Source of the DNA: Aphanomyces cochlioides
Lineage: Eukaryota; Oomycota; Saprolegniomycetes; Saprolegniales; Verrucalvaceae
Length of the DNA: 64,000 nt
NCBI GenBank assembly: GCA_019828595.1
Contig: JAHQRK010000008.1
Coordinates: 1,302,001 to 1,366,000, forward strand
Direction of reading: 5' to 3'
Shown: one piece after another, positions 22,798-36,155 of the stretch
Numbering within the stretch: position 1 is the first letter of the stretch
Layout of the letters: every line of letters begins with the position of its first letter
Notes under the pieces: model-generated
Database searches by the model: none
Told to the model about the DNA's origin: nothing
The model's input: the letters and a program-made list of their open reading frames with translations, nothing else
Translations under genes and position numbers: made by a program

Positions 22798-25700
22798 ATG
22801 AACTCGTCATGGACAACCTCAATGGTGGCAGCGGCGGCGTCTGCGGTCGCGACGTGGATTTGGCTCCATTCCAATGACAAAAAAACTCTTACTAACGAAG
22901 AAGCGCACATGCTCCAACTCGAAGCATCGCTCCGTGCTCTAGAGGAATTGGCAAATGCTCCAAGCACAGATGGGAAAAAGGACAGTCAGTGGATCCACTC
23001 GCTCGAAAAAGCACTTGGGGCAATCGTGACGGTCCGTGTCTTAGCTGTGAGGCATTTTGATGGCGATCGACCAATGTACTCTGTCGCGACGGGATTTATT
23101 GTCGACAAAAAGCGTGGATTGATCCTCACGAATCGCCATGTTGTCACGCCTGGACCGGTTGTCGCTGATGCAATCTTTGTCAACCATGAAGAGGTCGATT
23201 TGGTACCCATATACAGAGATCCCGTGCACGACTTTGGCTTTTTCCGCTTCGATCCGTCTGCTGTGCACTTTCTAGAGCTGCATGAAATTCCCCTGCGGCC
23301 AGATCTCGCCCGAGTCGGGACAGAAATTCGTGTGGTTGGCAATGACAACGCTGAAAAGGTTCAAATTCTTCCAGGTATCTTGGCCAAGCTAGATCGTGCT
23401 GCACCACAATATGGCCTTTCTGGCTACAATGACTTCAACACGTTTTACTATGCTGCTGCTTCCTCCACCAGTGGGGGATCTAGCGGTTCTCCCGTACTCA
23501 ATATCGATGGTGCAGCAGTTGCTTTGAATGCTGGCGGTGCAACAAACGCCGCGTCGTCATACTATCTCCCCCTCGACCGTATCAAGAGAGCATTGTCGTT
23601 CTTGCAAGCTGGGAAACTACAAATTCCAAGGGGGACGTGGCAGACCATTTTCCGCCATGTTGCCTTTGATGAAGCTCGTAAATTAGGGCTTTCATCAGAT
23701 CAAGAGCGGGCAATTCGCTCGTCGTTTCCTCAAGGCTCAGGAGTTCTTGTGGTGGAGCAAGTTGTGCCTCTCGGTCCTGCCGATGGAATTTTATCAGTTG
23801 GCGACATCTTAATTCAGCTGAGTCAGTCGTTTTGTACAACATTTCTTGACCTTGAAAATGTTTTGGACGACAAAGTTGGTGAAACTATCGAATTGACAAT
23901 TCAACGCGGTGAAACTCTCTTGGAAATCTCTATAACTATCCAGGTAAAACGATTTCCACTGTATAATGTTGTATTATCAACAACTTCGTAGGACTTGCAC
24001 TCTATCACGCCAAATCGATTTCTTGAGATCGGTCAATGCCTTTTACATGATTTATCGTACCAGCAAGCTCGAAACATGGCGCTTCCAGCTGGTAGCGTTT
24101 ACCTTGCATTGCCAGGACACATGCTTTACAAAGCAGATATTTATGACTCTTGTGTGATCGTGTCGCTCAACGACACGGAGACGCCGACGCTTGATGCTTT
24201 TATTGAGAAGGTCAAAGGTCTTCCACACGGCATGAAGGCATCGATTCAATATTTTAACCCTAACAATCGCCACGTCGTTGAAACAGCCGTCATTACCATT
24301 GATCGCCAGTGGTTTCCAATGCAATTGTACACTCGTAATGATGCTGACGGTGTGTGGCATCCGTTGATTTACCCCGTGCCGGAAGTATTGAAAGAAAAAA
24401 AGGAGCTAAACGCAACCTCAACATCTTCAGTTTCACCCGAAAATCTTTTGCCCTTGCAAGCTGACGACCCAAAAACTACTCAATTATTATCCGCGATGGT
24501 TTTTGTTCGCTTTGACACGCCGTTGACGATTGATGGGATTCCTATGTCCAGCTACGATGGTATTGGATATATTTTCGATTCAAAACAGGGCTACGTATTG
24601 GTCGACCAGTATTCTGTCCCTGTCATGCTTGGAGAAGTCCAATTAACCATTGCCGGCTTGATGCAAATACCAGCGGCGATTCGATTTGTTCATCCTGTTC
24701 ATAATTTTGCGATTTTGCAGTTCGATGTCGCTCTGGTGTCGTCTAATTTAGTCTCCGAGTTGCCTTTGGACGATAAATTGACAGCACTGCCTGTTAAAGT
24801 GGGTGATGCTTTGAATTTTGTCGGCCTTACACGTTCATTGTCAGTGTTAACGATGAAGTCAGTTGTGACAAAAATCGAACGATTGGTTACGGCTGATTTT
24901 AAAGTCCCGCGGTATAAGCCAAGCAATGTCGAGCTGCTTTCATTTGATTTATTGAGTACATCGACACGAGGTGGTGTTTTCATGGATGAAAATGGTTCAA
25001 TAGTGGCGTTATATATGGCATTTGTCTCCGAGGATAATCCAGATGGCCACAGTCAAGCGTTTGCCTATGGTATGCCTATCCATTTAGTCCGCGACGTTGT
25101 CCAAGCTTTCCAACTGGGCGACAAACCAACAAGTATTTCTTATCTCCCAGTTCAATTTACCACTATGAGCATCTCTGATGCTCGAGCTGGACTTGGACTT
25201 GCTCCTGAGCGCGTTTTAGCAATTGAAACCACTTATCACGATACACGTCAGGTTCTTTCCATCCTTCGGTGCACGGCTGGAACACAAGCTAGCTTGGTTC
25301 TTCGCAGTGGTGACATTTTATTAGCTATTGATGACCAAATTGTCGCTAAAGACGATGATGTGGCACGTTTGTGTGCTGGCAAAGTGTCTGTCGATGCGTT
25401 AGTCCTCCGCGACAAGAAGGAAGTCACAATGCCGATTGAAATGTGTGAATTGAGTGCATTTGGCACTCGACGCGTATTGATTTGGAGTGGTATGCTCATC
25501 CAACCACCACATTTAGCCGTGCTCCAGAGAGGATTCGATGGACATGGTGTCTATTGCTCTCAGTGGTTTAACGGTAGTCCCGCTGACAAATATTCACTGC
25601 GCGCTTGTCGATATATTGTTCAAGTGAACGACGTAGCAACACCAACGCTGGATGCATTTTTAAAAGCGGTGGATAATATTGAGCATGGCGAATCTGTTCG

Positions 25701-25833
25701 GATGAAAACTTTGGATTTAGAAACGAGATGTGAAATGGTGACCCTCAAAACCGATTACATTTATTGGCCCACGATGGATATTAAATTTTCCGACGAAAAA
25801 GATACATGGGTTGTCGAAACAATCAAGAAATAA
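22798..25833 (+). CDS. Nma111/HtrA-type serine protease with PDZ domains, copy 1
   Basis: Nma111-type proteases are nuclear or organellar HtrA relatives with two protease-like halves and several PDZ domains; the yeast protein is pro-apoptotic. Two exons are joined by a 48-nt intron at 23944-23991 and give about 995 residues, the normal family length. The first half has all three catalytic residues: His in TNRHVV, Asp in DPVHDFGFFRFD, Ser in GGSSGSPV. The second half is inactive, as expected. It keeps GIGYIF and HPVHNFAILQFD but has no catalytic His, and GGVFMDENG replaces the Ser motif. PDZ-like segments follow each half. The N-terminus has a hydrophobic run (MVAAAASAVATWIWL). This copy lies outside the palindromes, is AT-richer than copy 2, and has an intron that copy 2 lacks. 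Confidence 0.9.
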
Positions 25834-26409
25834 TGTGCCAGTTGAGAGATTTGAAGACGACGTCAATACATTACCTCCAGCTGCTCAGTAATGACGATAA
25901 CGAGCAAATGCTTGTCAACACCAAGAGCAACTTCAAACTATCGGAAAACTATTCGCTGAAAGTAAGATCCAAAGATTTATCACCTGAAACTGTGATTTGG
26001 CAAAGGAAACTAGCGAAGTCAAATCCTCGAGACGATTTCTCGATACTCCACCAAAAAATTAAAAATGTCAACTTTTTACACTTTGAACAGTTTGTACCTC
26101 TCATTGAGAATGCTGCTTGCTGATTTAGTCGCCTCAATCCATTTTTGCGATGGCATTTGTTATTTAAGGTAAAATCGACCACCTCAACCTTGTTTGTAAT
26201 TTACGAGGTGATGTTTGTCATTTTGATTTGACAATGAAGACTTTCTGCGCACCTTTCACTCCGTTTCTCAACTTAAAACAGTTCGGCAAGATATTTCATG
26301 AATCTTATCGTGCACTCCGACTAACTTCAGAAGAGAAAGTGAGGGAATCTCCAATTTGGGTGCAATTCCATTTCAAATGTTATCTTCCTCCCTCCTTCCA
26401 ACGAAATAA
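25834..26409. other. Intergenic DNA
   Basis: Only short open frames without recognisable domains. One near 26228 could be the eroded N-terminus of the ankyrin gene that follows. Confidence 0.4.
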
Positions 26410-26775
26410 ATGATGGGTTACCTTCCCTCTGTCCGTTTCCTCTTGGAGTATTTTCCAAATGCATATACACCACGTGCAATGGACACGGCTGCAAGTCAAG
26501 GACACTTGGAAGTTGTAAAATATTTGCATGCCACACAGCCACAAGGATGTACGACGAATGCAATCGACGAGGCGGCTTCAAATGGCCATCTTAATGTTGT
26601 CAAATAGCTTTACCAGAATCGTCGTGAAGGCTCCACTGCTGAAGCTCTGGCCGGAGCAGCTCAAGGGGATCATGTCCTTGTCGTGCAATGGCTAGTCAAA
26701 CGACAAGGACAAGAGCGGCGCTTGGACAATCTCTGGTTTCCAAACAATTTTGGCTGGCATGCACTCCAACGTTGA
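26410..26775 (+). pseudogene. Ankyrin-repeat gene remnant
   Basis: Repeats of the oomycete ankyrin style are visible: AMDTAASQGHLEVVKYLHAT, then GCTTNAIDEAASNGHLNVVK. An in-frame TAG follows, then LYQNRREGSTAEALAGAAQG and VLVVQWLVKRQGQER. The stop codon between repeats and the missing N-terminal repeats make this a broken gene. Such genes are numerous in these genomes and mediate protein contacts. Confidence 0.65.
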
Positions 26776-26992
26776 ATAAGTGTTGAAATGCTGCAAACAC
26801 TTTTCAACTATTGTACTTGGCTGAAAGCCTATTCAACAACGCGTAACTCATGATGAGGATTCTTTGGCCACAGAAGAGTCAGATTAGAATTGCTATTGAG
26901 GCTGTCACTTGTTCCGTCTCGACTCAGTAAAATCAGGTAGTTTAAGGTGAAGATTTCACGTCTCCTACAATTTCCTAGAAGGTCAATCTTCA

Positions 26993-28927
26993 TCAATTTT
27001 CATTTGACTGAAAACTTTCACAGCAAAACTTAAGCCGACACTCGTTAAACTTAATATTGTAATGAAAATACCCCTGAAACTTTATTCGGTGTGCAATTTG
27101 AAGTTGCAGAATGTCAGTCACACCAACGTGGATTGTCGCGCGGTCGACTAGCACGTAGCCCTTTTCCGCGTCGACGACGTAGCCGATGCCGTCAAAACTT
27201 GTCCAGACGACGCCGTCGATCATCAAGGGGATATCCACTCGAACATACACCATGGAGGCTAAGAGCGCCGTCGCCCAGGCATCCGTCGAGTGTTCCAGTG
27301 GGGGAATGGAAGGGGGAAGAGATGTCGAGGCTGCTGGAGCGGAGGGGTCTACAGGGGGAATGGAGGCAGATGGGAATTCCAAGTAAGTTGGATGCCAAAG
27401 TCCATCGTGGTCGTTCCGCTCCATGAGCTGGAAGGGAAACCACACTCTGTCTAGCGAAATAACACCAGCATGGACAACTTGGCGGTTTGTGGGGACGATA
27501 AACTGCATGGGAAGTCGCGCGCCGTGAGGAAGCACGGCCAAGATCGCGACGAGCGACGCCAAAGTCGGCGTCGGTTGGTTTCCACACGATACAATGACGG
27601 ACGGACTGCGGATATTGGCCTGGACAAACATAAACCCAGCATTGGCAACAAAGACGCCCGTCGTGCCGAGGGGAAGGCTCGTGTTGCGCGCTTGTTGGTA
27701 CGACAAGTCGTGGAGAATACAGCCGCCGACTTGGAGGTATTGTCGCGGTGTGATGGCATGCAGATCCTGTACTGGGATCGAGAGAGACACAGAATGGCCG
27801 CCGCGCAAGACTTCAAGAGCGACGGGAAGGCCTACGCTGGAATCTAAAATCTCTTCCAGGGCTAGAAAGGTCGCGACGTCTTGGCCATTGATGGAGACGA
27901 CAATATCGCCAACTTGGACACCGTGGAGATCGCCAGAACCGCCAGGGAGAGCTTGATCGACGACTAGGACGCCCGTGCCTTGAGGAAACGCCACTCGGAA
28001 GCGGCTTTCAATCGCGCTGGTAAGTCCCAATTGGCGGCCTTCGTCAAAGGCGACATGGCGAAATATCGTCTGCCATGTTCCCCTTGGAATATGTAATTCT
28101 CCATTTTGCAAGAACGACAAAGCGCGCTTGACACGGTCTAGAGGAAGGTAATAGGACGACGCTGCGTTCGTCGCTCCACCGGCATTCAAAGCCACGGCGG
28201 CACCGTCAATATTGAGCACTGGTGAACCGCTCGAGCCTCCGCTCGTTGAAGAAGCGGCGGCGTAGTAGAACGTGTTGAAATCGTTGTACCCCGTCGAGCC
28301 ATAATTTGGAGCTGCGCGGTCAAGCTTGGCCAAGACACCAGGAAGGATTTGAACCTTCTCAGCATTGTCGTTGCCAACCACACGAATGTCAGTTCCGACT
28401 CGGGCGAGATCGGGCCTCAGGGGAATCTCATGGAGGTCGAGGAAACGGACAACCGACGGATCAAAGCGGAAAAAGCCGAAATCGTGCACGGGGTCTCGGT
28501 AAATAGGTACCAGATCGACTTCTTCGTGGTTGACAAAGATCGCGTCAGCGTCGACCGGTCCAGGCGTGACGACGTGGCGATTCGTTAGGATCAATCCGCG
28601 TTCTTTGTCGACAATAAAGCCCGTTGCGACTGTACAAGACGGCGAATCACCGTCAAACGACACAACCTGCATGATTCGAATGCTCACGATGGCACCAAGC
28701 GCTTCTTCGAGCGATTTTTCCCACTGCAACGCGTTCGTATCCTCATAAAGCAAGCTTTCCCGCAGGACTTCAATCGACTCCTCCCATGCTTCCAAACGCT
28801 CAGCGTCCAGTTGGTTGAGGGAATGACGTGTAGATTTCTTCTGTTTGTACGCCAAAGCAACCGCGGCACTTGCAGCAAGAGCCGACGCTGCTGCTGCTGC
28901 AATCGCCAAATTCGGTGTCGCTGTCAT
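26993..28927 (-). pseudogene. Nma111/HtrA-type protease, truncated by the palindrome border
   Basis: The first 602 codons are the same as in the intact copy at 45827, including the catalytic His (TNRHVV), Asp (HDFGFF) and Ser (GSSGSP), the first PDZ part and the start of the inactive half. At 27120 the similarity stops. The frame then runs 40 codons into unrelated DNA (VTDILQLQIAHRIKF) before a stop. The whole active protease domain is present, so a short active protein is conceivable. The missing C-terminal 40 percent makes normal function unlikely. Confidence 0.85.
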
Positions 28928-29194
28928 GGCTGTGTCAAAAATGACACAATTTTAACCAATCTGCAAGCAATTCCAGCTCGAAATCGCCTTGTCTTGACTG
29001 CTTATCGCACGAGAAAAGCCATGGACGTCCTTGCTCGAATGCCATCAATGAACGCGGCGCGGTTCGTCAAGCAAACAAGTAGGAGCTCTCGGTTCCACCG
29101 ACGCGATGCATCTTGCACTGTCTAGCGGAAAAGACACTGTATTGTATGTGGACATTGCCGGGTGGACAACATGTATTTTTTTATTGGTCAATAT

Positions 29195-31232
29195 TCAGTA
29201 TTTTCCTGCCCTACCATGTACTTTTGAAATCTCTGACATCGTTGTGATCTTCAATTGGGACACCCTTCTCTTCTTGGCCCTAGTTCTCCGCTGGCAGACT
29301 TCGTCCAGATGCTGCGCCACGACATTGAACGCATCCGACACCTCCTGCTCCGATGGATTCACTGGTACTCTCGACCCAGTTGCCTTTTCATAACACTCAT
29401 TGAGATAGCTCAAGACAATTTTCCAGTCAACAAGTTGGTTTCGCTGGGACCTGGAATTTAAGTCTTCTGGCATCAAGAAGCGATAAGGTGGATGCTTCCT
29501 CGCGTCGTTCCCGCGCCACCAAAGCTGCCACGCTGACGCTGCCGTCACGAACGGGAACGCAAAGTCGGCCGGGAGTCTATGGAGGCCGTTGTTCCAGGTA
29601 TAAAGCTCAAAGGTACGTGGCTGGGCTTGCTCATGAACATAGTCAGCTGCTTGTTTTGACTGTGCTACCAAAGCTCGTTCCATTTTGCTGGACAGTGCAT
29701 TCAGCGACGACTCAAGTGTTGATCTGAAGAAGCTCTGGGTAAAATTTCCAGCAGCAATACCATTGGATTCGACGAGGAGCTCGATCTTTTTTGATATTGC
29801 GTCTGGCAATTCTTGTAGTGCAGAGTAGTTTCGCACAATACTCGTGTGATTTCTATCGATACTTGTACACATTTCGACATGAGGCGGGATTCCTGTGGGA
29901 CTGAGTAAATCAGAGGTTGTCTTAACTAGGCATTTGAAAGATTCTAGTTCTTGCTGGTCACGGAACACTAGCGTAGCAAGCAGTGGGTGCCGAGGAGGCA
30001 ATTTTTCGAGGAGATATGAACTGTGATACACCAATGATGCAAGACACAAACTCAATACAGGCTTCAACTCTGGCTTGGTTGACACAATTGGAAACATTAA
30101 AGAAATAGCCAAATCGACTTGTGATCGATGCTCATGATCGAAATGAGGTGGTAATTGGGAAAACGTTGATTTGTTTAAGGGCAATCCCGCAACAACACGA
30201 CCCAGGTATTAATCGCCTGCATGTTCATATTGCATGTATCTCTCCAGTACATGACCTAAACTCCATCCACAACGGATGCAAATGGTGACAATAGAAGGGG
30301 CACTGGTGCTGCCAGAGCAAGCGTAATGTTGCAACTCCTTTGCGGATGGAATGTGTACCTATAGTTTTTTTACTTTGCTCGTTTTTTTCCTAATTCAGGT
30401 AAAAACATCTTGGACAATGATTTGCCAAATCTCTCTTTTTGGTTGCTGCCAGGAAAAAGGGCACCACCACTTAGGTCGGAATTAGAAGCAAGATAGATCC
30501 CCAGAGCAAGAACAACACAAGACCATGGTTTCAACGGATTGGCATAAATGTGTTTGGGGTCTCTGAGCTTAGGCCCAGCTTGATCAGTCTTGCTTTTATA
30601 AAATGTTACACCAAGGCCATCGTCTTCAAAACTGAAGTGGTCAAGCCTTATGGATTGGGTCGATCTAGACCTGCACATTAAATTCCAAGTAATAAGTGTT
30701 AAAAACAAATGCGAAAAGCCACCATCCATCGAGGTCAAAGAACGATTGCATGCAATTTTAAAAGTCGTGTATCCCATGGGTCTTTTGCTAGAGTCTTTTG
30801 CACCACCCGTTTGATATTTATCAGCATGGCATCTTCTTACACCTAGTAGCTCTCATTCACTTTTTCATCTAAATATCTACCTTGAAATATTTCTTTCATA
30901 TCGTCATTGTATTCGTCTGGAATCGGATATCTCGAACGCTTATAGTAATCTTTCAGAGCTGAGCGATAAGCCGACAATGTTCCAGGCTTTTTTTCAGTGT
31001 TTGACACGCACCAAACTATGAAGGAAAGAAAGGTTTCGTAAGTGAAAATTGTCAAGTCGATATTTCCTTCAGGATCGCCACACGGGACCAACAAGTGGCC
31101 AAGGTCATTGGTACATAGCCACCGTTTCAACACATTCAAACTGCTCTTGTATCCTTGCTTCGTAGCATTGCTTATGCGACTGTCACGGAGCTCTTGGACG
31201 GTGGTTTGCCGTCGGTTTGGGCTGCTTGCCAT
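29195..31232 (-). pseudogene. Crypton tyrosine-recombinase transposon gene (P1 left arm)
   Basis: This is the mirror copy of the element at 43521-45543, where the domains are described. It carries the same defects: a frame break after NESY, an extra T before the catalytic-Tyr block, and the TAA inside that block. Compared with the right arm it has Thr for Ile and Ser for Tyr. Near the 3' end it also has one A fewer, which changes the last residues. Confidence 0.75.
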
Positions 31233-31536
31233 GGACTGCGCAAGTCTATCAATGACCCGAACGAACGACTGTTGCCTGGCGAATTTTAACCAATAATATA
31301 TTTTACATCTTGCCGGGCATACCGCAGTTTAGGGTGCGTTTGGTTCATTCGTCTACTTTCTGGCAGACAACTTGATTTCATCGACTTCGATTTCGATGAA
31401 GTCAAGGTAGACAAAATGTATTTGGTTTGGCCATAAACTCGTTTGATTGGAAAGAAGACGAATTCATCCGGTTGATTGATTCGTACGGATGTGAAATAAG
31501 GACAAACGGGACACGCATCTGGCTTCTTGGATTGTC

Positions 31537-32681
31537 ATGGTTCTGTCGGCCGAGCAAGTCAAGTCGGTGGCGCTGTTCGCTCTCTTGGAGTGTCTAGACG
31601 GACCTGTTCCTTGTCGAACCTCTCTACTAACTGGGAAGATGTATTTTCTGGAGCTGATGGAAAGCCCAAGTGAAATTCGCTTTGTCCAAGTCGCTCGAAT
31701 GGCTCGCAACACTTTCGTTGCTCTGCTCGACCATCTCGTTGAACGTGGGCTGTTGAAAGATGGTCGAAAGCTTTGTTGTGGGGAGAAACTCCTTATTTTT
31801 CTCTACGTATTGTCGAACAAAACGAACGCTGATGCACAAGAGCGATTTCAGCACAGTGGAGAAACAATATCGACAACAATGCACGAGGTTGCTCGAGCGA
31901 TACTATGCATCCGCCACGATTGTCTTGTACCCCCGTCAAGCACAATTGACAAATTTATCCGTTCAAACCCTAAGTTTTCGCCCTACTTCGACGACTGCAT
32001 TGGAGCAATTGATGGTACACACGTTGACGCCATTGTACCAGTTGATGACACGGCTCGTTTTCGTAACAGGAAAGGTGGCATATCCCAAAACGTACTAGCA
32101 GCATGCAATTTCGACATGACATTTCAGTATGTACTAAGTGGCTGGGAGGGATCAGCCCACGATGCTCGTGTTCTGAATGACGCTCTAACTAAAGGATTTC
32201 CTTTGCTTCCAGGCAAGTATCACTTGGGCGATGCTGGATATGTATTGAAGAAATGGTTATTGACGCCATATCGTGGGGTTCGCTACCATTTAAAAGAGTG
32301 GCAACTTGGTGATTCTCGACCTCAGACAAAAGAAGAGCTATTCAACTTGCGCCATTCATCTCTACGCAATGTGATTGAGCGAGCGTTTGGAGTCGTAAGA
32401 AGCGCTTTCCTCTTTTGTGTGATATGAAAGCTTATGAGTATTCCTTTCAAGTGAAATTGGTATCGTGCATAACAATTTTGCACAATTTTATCTCAATGTG
32501 CAACGACGACAGTGAATTTGATGACGACGACAACGACAACAATGTTCAAGACACGTTCATGTGCGTTGATGATATTCAGGAACCCCACGGAAGCAACAGT
32601 GAAGCGCTAGAAATGCGTGATAGGATTGCAAATCAAATGTGGAGTGACTACCAGGAATATCTAAGTAGAAACTACTCTTAA
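31537..32681 (+). pseudogene. Harbinger DDE transposase (HARBI1-like), frameshifted
   Basis: Same gene as at 42072-43216, mirrored. The catalytic positions are IGAIDGTHVDA (D1), GWEGSAHDARVL (D2) and NVIERAFG (E). Just after the E, one base is missing at about 32396. The conserved tail (KKRFPLLCDMKAYEYSFQ ... ILHNF) therefore continues in another frame to 32681. This arm has Arg in KFIRSNPKF where the other has Pro. Confidence 0.85.
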
Positions 32682-32707
32682 TCAAGTCATTCATTTTCAT
32701 GTTAGGA

Positions 32708-33565
32708 CTACTGGCGAGGATCCATGGCTTGTTTGACAATAAGTTCTCGCACTTCAGGATCAGAGGCAACATATATTTCTGCAAGCGTTGGCGTGTTTCC
32801 CAGTGTGGTACAGAAATGCAACCTTTGGCCCGACGTGTATTGCGGCGCAAGAGACGAATTGAATATCTCAATTGCCTGCATGAGGAGTGTACCTTTATTC
32901 TGCGTCGCAACGAGTGCTTCCACAGCCGTCGCGATGCTTGCTTTTGGATTCTCATAGGACTGGCGGTTGCGCTTCAGACTCTTTCGAATTGATGACAATC
33001 TTCCAACACTCGGATCACCTCGTTCGCTCTGTCTTGGATCTTGAGAGAGGTCGGAAGCCTCAGAATGGTAATTGGGTCGGCTATTGTCGACATAATTGTC
33101 GTCGTGCGGAGTTGCTATTGACACTTCTCCGGCAATTGGGTCATTAACTTCCCCTATTGAAGCAAACTCGCCCGTTGCGAGAACGCCAGAGAAGATTTCG
33201 TGCAGCTCAGCGTATAACTCGAACGGTTTGTTTCGGAACTTCTTTGCCGCGGGATGCTTGTCAATGTAGTCGTCCCATGTAGCTGGGTCGGCTATAACCG
33301 TTTTCATGTGTTCATTCCACCCGAAACCACTGAGATTGAGTAGTGTTTGCACCATGTTGAAATCACTTTGCATCTTTGAGCGCTGACTCTGAAGTTGATC
33401 TCGAGTGTACTTGACATTAAATTCTGAGTTGAACGCATCAACAATGGCCTTCCATGCTTCCTTTTTCAAGCCAGTGTCGCTCGTCTTCCCTCTTACAATT
33501 TGCTCCCGGATGAGCCCCACCAAGAAAGCTTGCGACTGCGGTGTCCACTCTGCACGCGTCACCAT
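32708..33565 (-). CDS. Harbinger Myb/SANT-like DNA-binding protein (P1 left arm)
   Basis: Mirror of 41188-42045, with no coding difference noticed. It is open and has an intact Myb/SANT-like domain. See the right-arm entry for the domain description. Confidence 0.75.
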   Translation of the reverse strand: MVTRAEWTPQSQAFLVGLIREQIVRGKTSDTGLKKEAWKAIVDAFNSEFNVKYTRDQLQSQRSKMQSDFNMVQTLLNLSGFGWNEHMKTVIADPATWDDYIDKHPAAKKFRNKPFELYAELHEIFSGVLATGEFASIGEVNDPIAGEVSIATPHDDNYVDNSRPNYHSEASDLSQDPRQSERGDPSVGRLSSIRKSLKRNRQSYENPKASIATAVEALVATQNKGTLLMQAIEIFNSSLAPQYTSGQRLHFCTTLGNTPTLAEIYVASDPEVRELIVKQAMDPRQ

Positions 33566-34592
33566 GAACGCTTCAAATCCACAAATGGCGAATGCCTCGA
33601 ATATGGTGTAATTAGGCTGTGAGACTGGGATTTGTCCTGAAGCAGAGATTTGAAAAAGGGCAACAAAAGTCGACAATTGCGGGCAGACCTCGCTAGGTCT
33701 GCTTTCAAAACGTCTACTTTTCTCAGAGTTGGTAATGGCTGACGACTTCGGGCTAACTGATCCGAAAGGAGATGAATTGGCGAAAGTGGCTGGAAAATAG
33801 GTGAAAACTATATACTTTGCGCGAACCAAACGCACCCTTATATATTAAAAGTTGCGTCCACGTTTGAAAATTTATACAAATTTTGACAGTGAAATCACCA
33901 TGTGTGAAACTTGAACTTCCATATATTATAAGTTGCATACAAATTTTAAGATTAACATAAATACCTTCCATCATCAATATTTGATAAATTTATCAAGGTT
34001 ATAATATTTGCCATGTAACGTTGTTCAATTTCGAAAAGTCCAGTTCAAGACTTTCCAAGTCCAACGCATCCAGACAAGGCCAAGACTCCAAGGAAGCGTC
34101 AACAAGAATACGTCAAGGCTCAGCGAGCAGAATTCAAGGCATGATGGTATGACAAACCTGCTCTACTCGATTTCACTTACATTCTTGTGGTGTAGCAACT
34201 GAAAGTCGTCAAGATCAAGGCTGGTTCTCGATTTCTTGTTCTGGCACATGTGTCTTGAAGATTGGAACCATTTTTGTCAAGGCGCGACGATGCACATGCA
34301 CCGCAGGCCACAACCACTCCACCCCTCAATATCACCAAGCTCCGCGACAACACTTTTACGTCCAGGAGACACGCCGACGCGCTGCGAGACCAGGTAACGC
34401 CAGAAATGAGCGCTACAGCACCAAATCACGTGAAGCGGACGAGACAGTAAAGCAAAAACAAACAAATCGATCAGCGATCAAAACGTAGGCATAGCTTGAT
34501 CTAACGATAATGTATTGATGGTTATCATTAGCATTCGAGTTTTTCAATAAAAAAAGACATTGACTCCTCAACTTCTAAATCGGCTGCAATGT

Positions 34593-36155
34593 TTAGATTG
34601 CCAACGCAATTGGCAAGTGTTTCATCGCGTCAATGCAAGGAGTGGCTTGATCGTCAATACAAGAAGGAGCTGCTTGGTCGAGAATTGGAGATGCCGCGCT
34701 AAAGTTAAGCTTCGTTCGTGAAAACCCAAGCTTGATCGTTGACTGTGGCAGCGACTCCCATGCTTGATTAATCCAGCCCACGATGGTTGAGCGTGTTGGT
34801 GGTGTCATACGAAATGGTGCTGGGCCATTGTGTTCACGAATTTGGACCATGAGAGAGTCAATCCATTGACGACGAAGGAATGTCTTGAAGGGCTTGTTCC
34901 AGGCAACGTCCGCTGGTTGGCAAGACCAGGTAAATCGTGGAGGAATTTTGGCTAAGATAACATTCAACTGACCAGCCAGCTCTTTCACGTCCTTCGTAAA
35001 ATGCGCTGAAAAATCGTCCCATAGGAGAAGGACCTTTTCATTCATGTTGGCTCTGTTCGCAAAGTGAAATTTGAGAAAAGCTTTTGACAAGCTTTCATCC
35101 CACCACGCAGACGGATTCCCATAAACTTTGCTCGGCCATTTGTCCATCAGATGCACCATCTCTGGCCACACACGCACTCCAAAGCCATTTCTCGACGCTT
35201 GGTTTTCTTGGACGGTGGCATGGACAGAGGACCGTCGCTGCTTCAAAATAACGAACACAGGGTACTTGTTGCCATCGGAGTCGCCCAGCAACATCGCTGT
35301 CGCCCGTTCCTTGTCCTTGCCACCACATCTGACCCACACTGTCTTGACACCGCGTTCATTGATCGTCCGCTTTGGTAGATACTCGTAGAAAACACCCGTT
35401 TGATCGGCATTATAACATTTAGTTATATTGTTTTGAGCCATTATCTAGACATCATCAAACATTGAATCGCCAATAGCATACCTGTTGTATCTCTAAGCTG
35501 AACGCCTCGAGAGCTGCGTCTGCTCCATCTTGTTTATCTTGACCTTGCCGTGTCTTCTGGCGTAACGAGAACCCATGGCGATTCTTGAAACTCTCACACC
35601 AGGTAAGAGATGCTCGAAATTCATTGGACGAAATTCCTTGCTCTGTGGCCAATTCTTGTGCTTTCAACTGGAGCATCAAGGTGGAGACGGGAACACCTTC
35701 GTTGCGCATGTCTTTCACCCATTGAACGATGTTTTCCTCAGTTGAGGAGGTCAAACTTGTGCCGACACCTTTCGCACGGACTTTTCGTAAACTTGATCGA
35801 GAGGAGTAGCCAATCAATTCAATTTGATCGCGCAATTTTAACCAATCACGAAATTTTTGCTCATTCTTCGGCGATGATCCCCAGTAAGGCTAGGATAAAA
35901 GCGATCGAGTGTTTTTGTCATACCATGATGGACATGGTAATTAATAACAGCGAGTTTCTCCAGGTAGTCATGGCTTGTTCGTTTATACGTACGCTTTTGG
36001 AGAGGTCGTCCGTAGAAGATTTTTGGACGCCCAGAAGAGCGTCCACCTGACCGGATGCCTCTTTGGGAGGTGGAAGTAGGCGCGGTTGGAGGTGGGCACG
36101 GCGGGATCGACGTCTCGGGTGATGTGGATGCCTCGACGAGTGCAATGTCAGCCAT
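34593..36155 (-). pseudogene. Pogo/Tigger-like transposase (P1 left arm)
   Basis: Mirror of 38598-40160 with the same exon layout and the same frame break in the N-terminal helix-turn-helix. The 650 bp downstream (33840-34590) encode no recognisable gene, only small basic frames. Confidence 0.75.

Larger units (their letters stand above)
31332..33837 (+). mobile_element. PIF/Harbinger element (P1 left arm)
   Basis: Inverted ends GGGTGCGTTTGGTTC (31332) and GAACCAAACGCACCC (ending 33837), flanked by a 3-bp TTA/TAA target duplication. It holds a DDE transposase and a Myb/SANT-like partner in convergent order, the usual two-gene Harbinger layout. Confidence 0.9.

Noticed and set aside
34255..34488. 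Small basic frames downstream of the pogo transposase as a cargo gene
   Set aside because: Several overlapping frames are open on one strand, none has a recognisable domain or a consistent intron model.
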